This document shows, piece after piece, positions 5,660-7,865 of a stretch of 7,865 nt of DNA. Each line of letters begins with the position of its first letter. The stretch's first letter is position 1. The translations under genes were made by a program, and so were the position numbers. The stretch is taken from contig JBOHNM010000172.1 in the NCBI GenBank assembly GCA_050730675.1, positions 1-7,865 of the forward strand, written 5' to 3'. The notes beneath the pieces were generated by a model. That model saw only the letters and a list, made by a program, of their open reading frames with translations. It had not been told where the DNA came from and searched no databases. Source of the stretch: JBOHNM01 sp050730675 (GTDB taxonomy: Bacteria; Planctomycetota; Phycisphaerae; Phycisphaerales; UBA1924).

Positions 5660-5885
5660 GGTCGTCGCCCGCATAGGGTATCTCATTTAAGTGATTCCTC
5701 GATCCCCGAGGTCTAGTGGGGCGGATCAGTTCAAGCACGTCGGAGTGCCACGGCCGTCTGGAATTAACGATAAGCCCGCTCGTCGCCGCGGCACGACACA
5801 TGATCGTGTGTTGCGCAGGGCGCTCGAGAGTCTCTTTGACACACCTCTGGGCGTTGATGGCTCGCTCCGGCGAGCGGTCCCGCAG

Positions 5886-5914
5886 TTGACACTCATGTGC
5901 CCGGATTTTCTATT
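5886..5914 (+). promoter_or_regulatory. Sigma70-type promoter, plus strand
   Basis: A perfect TTGACA (5886-5891), a 17-bp spacer, then TCTATT (5909-5914, four of six to TATAAT). Transcription would start near 5921, five bases before a GGAG and 17 before an ATG. Confidence 0.45.
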
Positions 5915-5937
5915 GTTCGTCCGTTGGAGTGACCACC

Positions 5938-6006
5938 ATGGCCAATGAGACATCCAAAAATCAACGAATGACGCTTCTCGAGCGGCAAACTCGGATTCTC
6001 ACCTGA
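5938..6006 (+). CDS. Possible small ORF of 22 codons with its own promoter and SD
   Basis: The ATG at 5938 has GGAG (5926-5929) eight bases upstream and a good promoter just before that. The predicted peptide starts MANETSKNQR and ends RQTRILT. It is polar and basic, has no membrane segment, and resembles nothing I recognise. It may be a real small protein, the truncated start of a lost gene, or chance. It runs convergent to the alpha/beta hydrolase, 65 bases from that gene's stop, and its transcript could continue as antisense. Confidence 0.3.
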   Translation: MANETSKNQRMTLLERQTRILT

Positions 6007-6071
6007 CGTAGAAATTTGTCGTTTCGACGAATGGGTGGATCGGCCTCGTTGCCATCGTGCGCTGCCGCATG

Positions 6072-6902
6072 TCAACCCTTGATGAAGGCCAGTATGTCGG
6101 GGTTCACCACATCGGCGTGGGTCGTGCACATTCCATGCGGGAATTTGTTGTAGATCTTGAGGACGCTCCGCTTGAGGAGTTTCGCCGAGAGCAGTGCCGA
6201 GTCGGCGATGGGCACGATCTGGTCATCGTCGCCATGCATGACCAGAGTCGGCACGTCGATAATCTTCAGGTCTTCGGTGAAGTCCGTTTCCGAGAAGGCC
6301 TTGATGCCGTCGTGCTGCGCCTTGGCGCTGCCCATCATGGCCTGCCGCCACCAGTTGTCGATCACGGGCTGGGAGACCTTCGCGCCCGGTCGGTTATAGC
6401 CATAGAAAGGACCGCCGGCGAAATCGCGGTAGAACTGTGCGCGATTGGCGGCGAGCTGCTGCCGGAGCCCGTCGAATACGTCGAGCGGCAGGCCGCCCGG
6501 ATTGGCCGGCGTCTTCACCATGAGCGGCGGAACAGCGCCGATGAGGACCAGCTTGGCGACGCGTCCCTTGCCGTGGCGGACAACGTAACGGGTTGCTTCG
6601 CCCCCGCCGGTCGAATGGCCGATGTGGACGGCGTTGCGGAGGTCGAGATGATCGAAAACCGCGGCGGCATCGGCAGCATAATGGTCCATGTCGTGGCCGT
6701 CGCCGATCTGGCTTGAGCGGCCGTGGCCGCGGCGGTCGTGGGCGACGACACGGTACCCCTTGCCGAGAAAGTAGAGCATCTGGGTGTCCCAATCGTCGGA
6801 GCAGAGCGGCCAGCCGTGATGGAACACGATTGGCTGTGCGTTCCTTGGGCCCCAATCCTTGAAGTAAATCTGGGTCCCGTCGTTGGTCGTGATCGTGCTC
6901 AT
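6072..6902 (-). CDS. Alpha/beta hydrolase, cofactor-free chloroperoxidase (perhydrolase) type
   Basis: The 276-aa product starts at the ATG at 6902-6900, with AAGGAG (reverse complement of 6910-6915) seven bases upstream, which excludes a longer start at 6968. It is a full-length alpha/beta hydrolase with no signal peptide, so cytoplasmic. Motifs in order: HHGWP at 28-32 (oxyanion region), HDRRGHGRS (55-63), the nucleophile elbow GHSTGG with Ser97, Asp227 in MHGDDDQIVP, and His256 in FPHGMCTTH. The whole matches the non-heme chloroperoxidase and aryl-esterase group, enzymes that hydrolyse esters and can form peracids that oxidise halides. The residue after the nucleophile is Thr where the better-studied enzymes have Met. 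The physiological substrate is unknown. It is the last of three parallel minus-strand genes. Confidence 0.92.
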   Translation of the reverse strand: MSTITTNDGTQIYFKDWGPRNAQPIVFHHGWPLCSDDWDTQMLYFLGKGYRVVAHDRRGHGRSSQIGDGHDMDHYAADAAAVFDHLDLRNAVHIGHSTGGGEATRYVVRHGKGRVAKLVLIGAVPPLMVKTPANPGGLPLDVFDGLRQQLAANRAQFYRDFAGGPFYGYNRPGAKVSQPVIDNWWRQAMMGSAKAQHDGIKAFSETDFTEDLKIIDVPTLVMHGDDDQIVPIADSALLSAKLLKRSVLKIYNKFPHGMCTTHADVVNPDILAFIKG

Positions 6903-6977
6903 CGAAACACTCCTTCCGTGTATCGAACTGGACATAGAACAGGACCGCGTCGGCGTTGCCATGACCATTTCCGAGAC

Positions 6978-7250
6978 TCAATCGGCGGACCTCTCGGACG
7001 GGGCGGGCGCGTTTTCCTTGAGCTTCCGCTTCACCGCTTCCCGGGGCGGCAACTGGTCGCCGGGCAGGCCGTCGAAATCGGCTTCTCCCGTGGAATGGTA
7101 AACCACGGCCCCCTTGCCCGGCTTGGGGCCGAGGTGCTTCCCCTCGTCCCGTCCCATTTCATCGAGCTCCAGCATGTGATTTCTCACTGGTGGTTGATGA
7201 GGCGCTTTCAACATGATCTCAGAGTGAGTTGCAGGTAAGGGTTTGTTCAT
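6978..7250 (-). CDS. Small hypothetical protein, hydrophilic
   Basis: This predicts a 90-aa protein (from MNKPLPATHSEIM) that I do not recognise. It is rich in Lys, Glu, Pro and Gly, with no signal peptide or membrane segment. Characteristic stretches are PPVRNHMLELDEMGRDEGKH, GKGAVVYHSTGE and a charged C-terminal helix near PPREAVKRKLKE. Codons favour G or C at the third position, as in neighbouring genes, which supports real coding. The start is uncertain: an in-frame ATG at 7271 adds MPASRSK, and another gives MLKAP; none has a good SD. It lies 75 bases upstream of the alpha/beta hydrolase and about 100 downstream of the VOC gene on the same strand. Confidence 0.5.
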   Translation of the reverse strand: MNKPLPATHSEIMLKAPHQPPVRNHMLELDEMGRDEGKHLGPKPGKGAVVYHSTGEADFDGLPGDQLPPREAVKRKLKENAPAPSERSAD

Positions 7251-7305
7251 CTTGCTGCGTGATGCGGGCATGCTCGCGTTTGATCGGCACCAAAGCCATG
7301 CAGCC

Positions 7306-7338
7306 TTCGTGACACTCGTCGGGCCGATGTGTCACGAA
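7306..7338. repeat. Perfect 10-bp inverted repeat (stem-loop) downstream of the VOC gene
   Basis: TTCGTGACAC (7306-7315), a 13-base spacer, then GTGTCACGAA (7329-7338). It lies 15 bases past the VOC stop codon in the minus-strand transcript. There is no T-run on either side, so it is not a classical terminator. It could be a 3'-end or processing hairpin, or an operator for the next gene. Confidence 0.6.
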
Positions 7339-7353
7339 CTGCGGCGAAGACGC

Positions 7354-7836
7354 CTACTTGGCGACCGCACGCTTGAGCTGTTCGCTGTCGATCTTGACCA
7401 TGGTCATCATCGCCTGCATGGCCTTGGCGGCCTTGGCCGGGTCGGCATCGGTGATCATGTCGATCAGCAGCTTGGGATCGATCTGCCAGGACACGCCGAA
7501 GTGGTCGGTGATCCAGCCGCAGGCGACAGGGGTGCCGCCGGCCTTGACGAATTTGTCCCAGTATTCATCCACCTGCTGCTGTGTGTCGCAAAGCACGGCG
7601 ACGGAAATGCCCTGGGTGAAGGCGAACGACGGGCCGCCGTTGAGGGCGGTGAATGCACGGCCGTCGAGGATGAACTCGACCGTCATCACAGTGCCGGCCT
7701 TGATCGGGAATTGCGGGCCGAGGTCGGGGTAGCGTGTGGTGCGCGTGATCTTCGAGTTGGGGAAGATCGAGGTGTAGAAGCGGGCGGCTTCTTCGGCCTG
7801 GTTGTTGAACGTCAGGAAGGTGTTGATCTGGAGCAT
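7354..7836 (-). CDS. VOC superfamily protein, PhnB-like (3-demethylubiquinone-9 3-methyltransferase-type domain)
   Basis: The 160-aa single-domain product starts at the ATG at 7836-7834. No SD is seen, but MLQINTFLTFNNQAEEAARF is the usual family start. Key stretches are FYTSIFPNSKI (20-30), TVMTVEFILDGRAFTALNGG (49-68), VDEYWDKFVKAGG (89-101), CGWITDHFGVSWQIDP (106-121) and AMMTMVKIDSEQL (142-154). It is the same family as the plus-strand protein at 3189-3674 and fits the family consensus better, for example in F-T-A-L-N-G-G-P. Function is unknown; the name of the domain does not imply methyl transfer. It heads a possible three-gene minus-strand set with the small protein and the alpha/beta hydrolase, though the hairpin after it may separate transcripts. 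The promoter must lie near or beyond the right edge. Confidence 0.9.
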   Translation of the reverse strand: MLQINTFLTFNNQAEEAARFYTSIFPNSKITRTTRYPDLGPQFPIKAGTVMTVEFILDGRAFTALNGGPSFAFTQGISVAVLCDTQQQVDEYWDKFVKAGGTPVACGWITDHFGVSWQIDPKLLIDMITDADPAKAAKAMQAMMTMVKIDSEQLKRAVAK

Positions 7837-7865
7837 GGGTGCACTGTACGAGCTGCCACGCCACG

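Larger units (their letters stand above)
5535..6071. other. Long intergenic region between PEP-CTERM gene and alpha/beta hydrolase
   Basis: Apart from the inverted repeats (5616-5659) and the promoter and small ORF at 5886-6006, I see no gene here. A GC-rich hairpin GCTCGC-TCCG-GCGAGC lies at 5860-5875 with no T-run. It could be an RNA structure, but is too short to call. Confidence 0.5.

Noticed and set aside
5860..5875. GC-rich hairpin as a terminator
   Set aside because: Only six paired bases and no T-run. It is about 200 bases from the nearest gene end, so a terminator call is not supported.
6011..6035. Small TCGT-TTCG-ACGA hairpin downstream of the alpha/beta hydrolase as its terminator
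   Set aside because: The four-base stem is too short and the following T content on the minus strand is weak.
6057..6716. Plus-strand open frame of 219 codons opposite the alpha/beta hydrolase
   Set aside because: It is antisense to a gene with an intact catalytic triad and has no recognisable domain.
1..7865. An integron-like array of small accessory gene cassettes
   Set aside because: The gene types would fit, but the genes lie on both strands, the gaps vary widely, and I see no repeated attC-like sites with GTTRRRY ends or an integrase.

Overview
The window looks like a chromosomal stretch from a planctomycete, most likely of the Phycisphaerae type. The main evidence is two adjacent minus-strand genes for secreted proteins that end in a V-P-x-P motif, a short hydrophobic segment and an R-R-R-R cluster. 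This is the PEP-CTERM-like sorting tail common in that group. The DNA is GC-rich, and most genes have clear AAGGAG or GGAG ribosome binding sites. This placement is inference; no rRNA or other marker gene is present.

Layout. Positions 1-1180 (minus) hold a probable two-gene unit: an exported YcaC-like isochorismatase-family hydrolase, then the first 110 codons of an exported YtcJ-like amidohydrolase that runs off the left edge. Positions 1389-2013 (minus) hold a dihydrofolate-reductase/RibD-C family gene whose 3' end is thrown out of frame by a seven-C run. After a divergent, gene-poor gap of about 400 bases, the plus strand carries an AlkD-like DNA alkylation repair gene (2418-3083), possibly leaderless, and a PhnB-like VOC protein (3189-3674). 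A short orphan fragment of an FAD/NAD-binding oxidoreductase follows and abuts a strong plus-strand terminator (3841-3876). Positions 3946-5521 (minus) hold the two PEP-CTERM genes. Their leaders share an identical 10-mer, and each has dyad-symmetric operator-like sequence upstream. A 550-base gap follows, with a good plus-strand promoter, an SD and a 22-codon ORF. The right side (6072-7836, minus) has a second PhnB-like VOC protein, a small unrecognised protein and a chloroperoxidase-type alpha/beta hydrolase in one direction.

Function. I see no single pathway joining these genes and no phage, transposase, CRISPR, toxin-antitoxin or defence genes. Most are single-domain accessory enzymes: small-molecule hydrolases, VOC proteins, a reductase and a base-excision repair glycosylase. 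They are interspersed with two surface proteins, and the strand changes several times. The clearest points for a second look are the frameshift in the reductase, the truncated oxidoreductase joined to a terminator, the possible leaderless alkD-like transcript, the paired PEP-CTERM genes with a shared leader, and the compact promoter-SD-small-ORF unit at 5886-6006. I did not find a convincing new multi-gene system.
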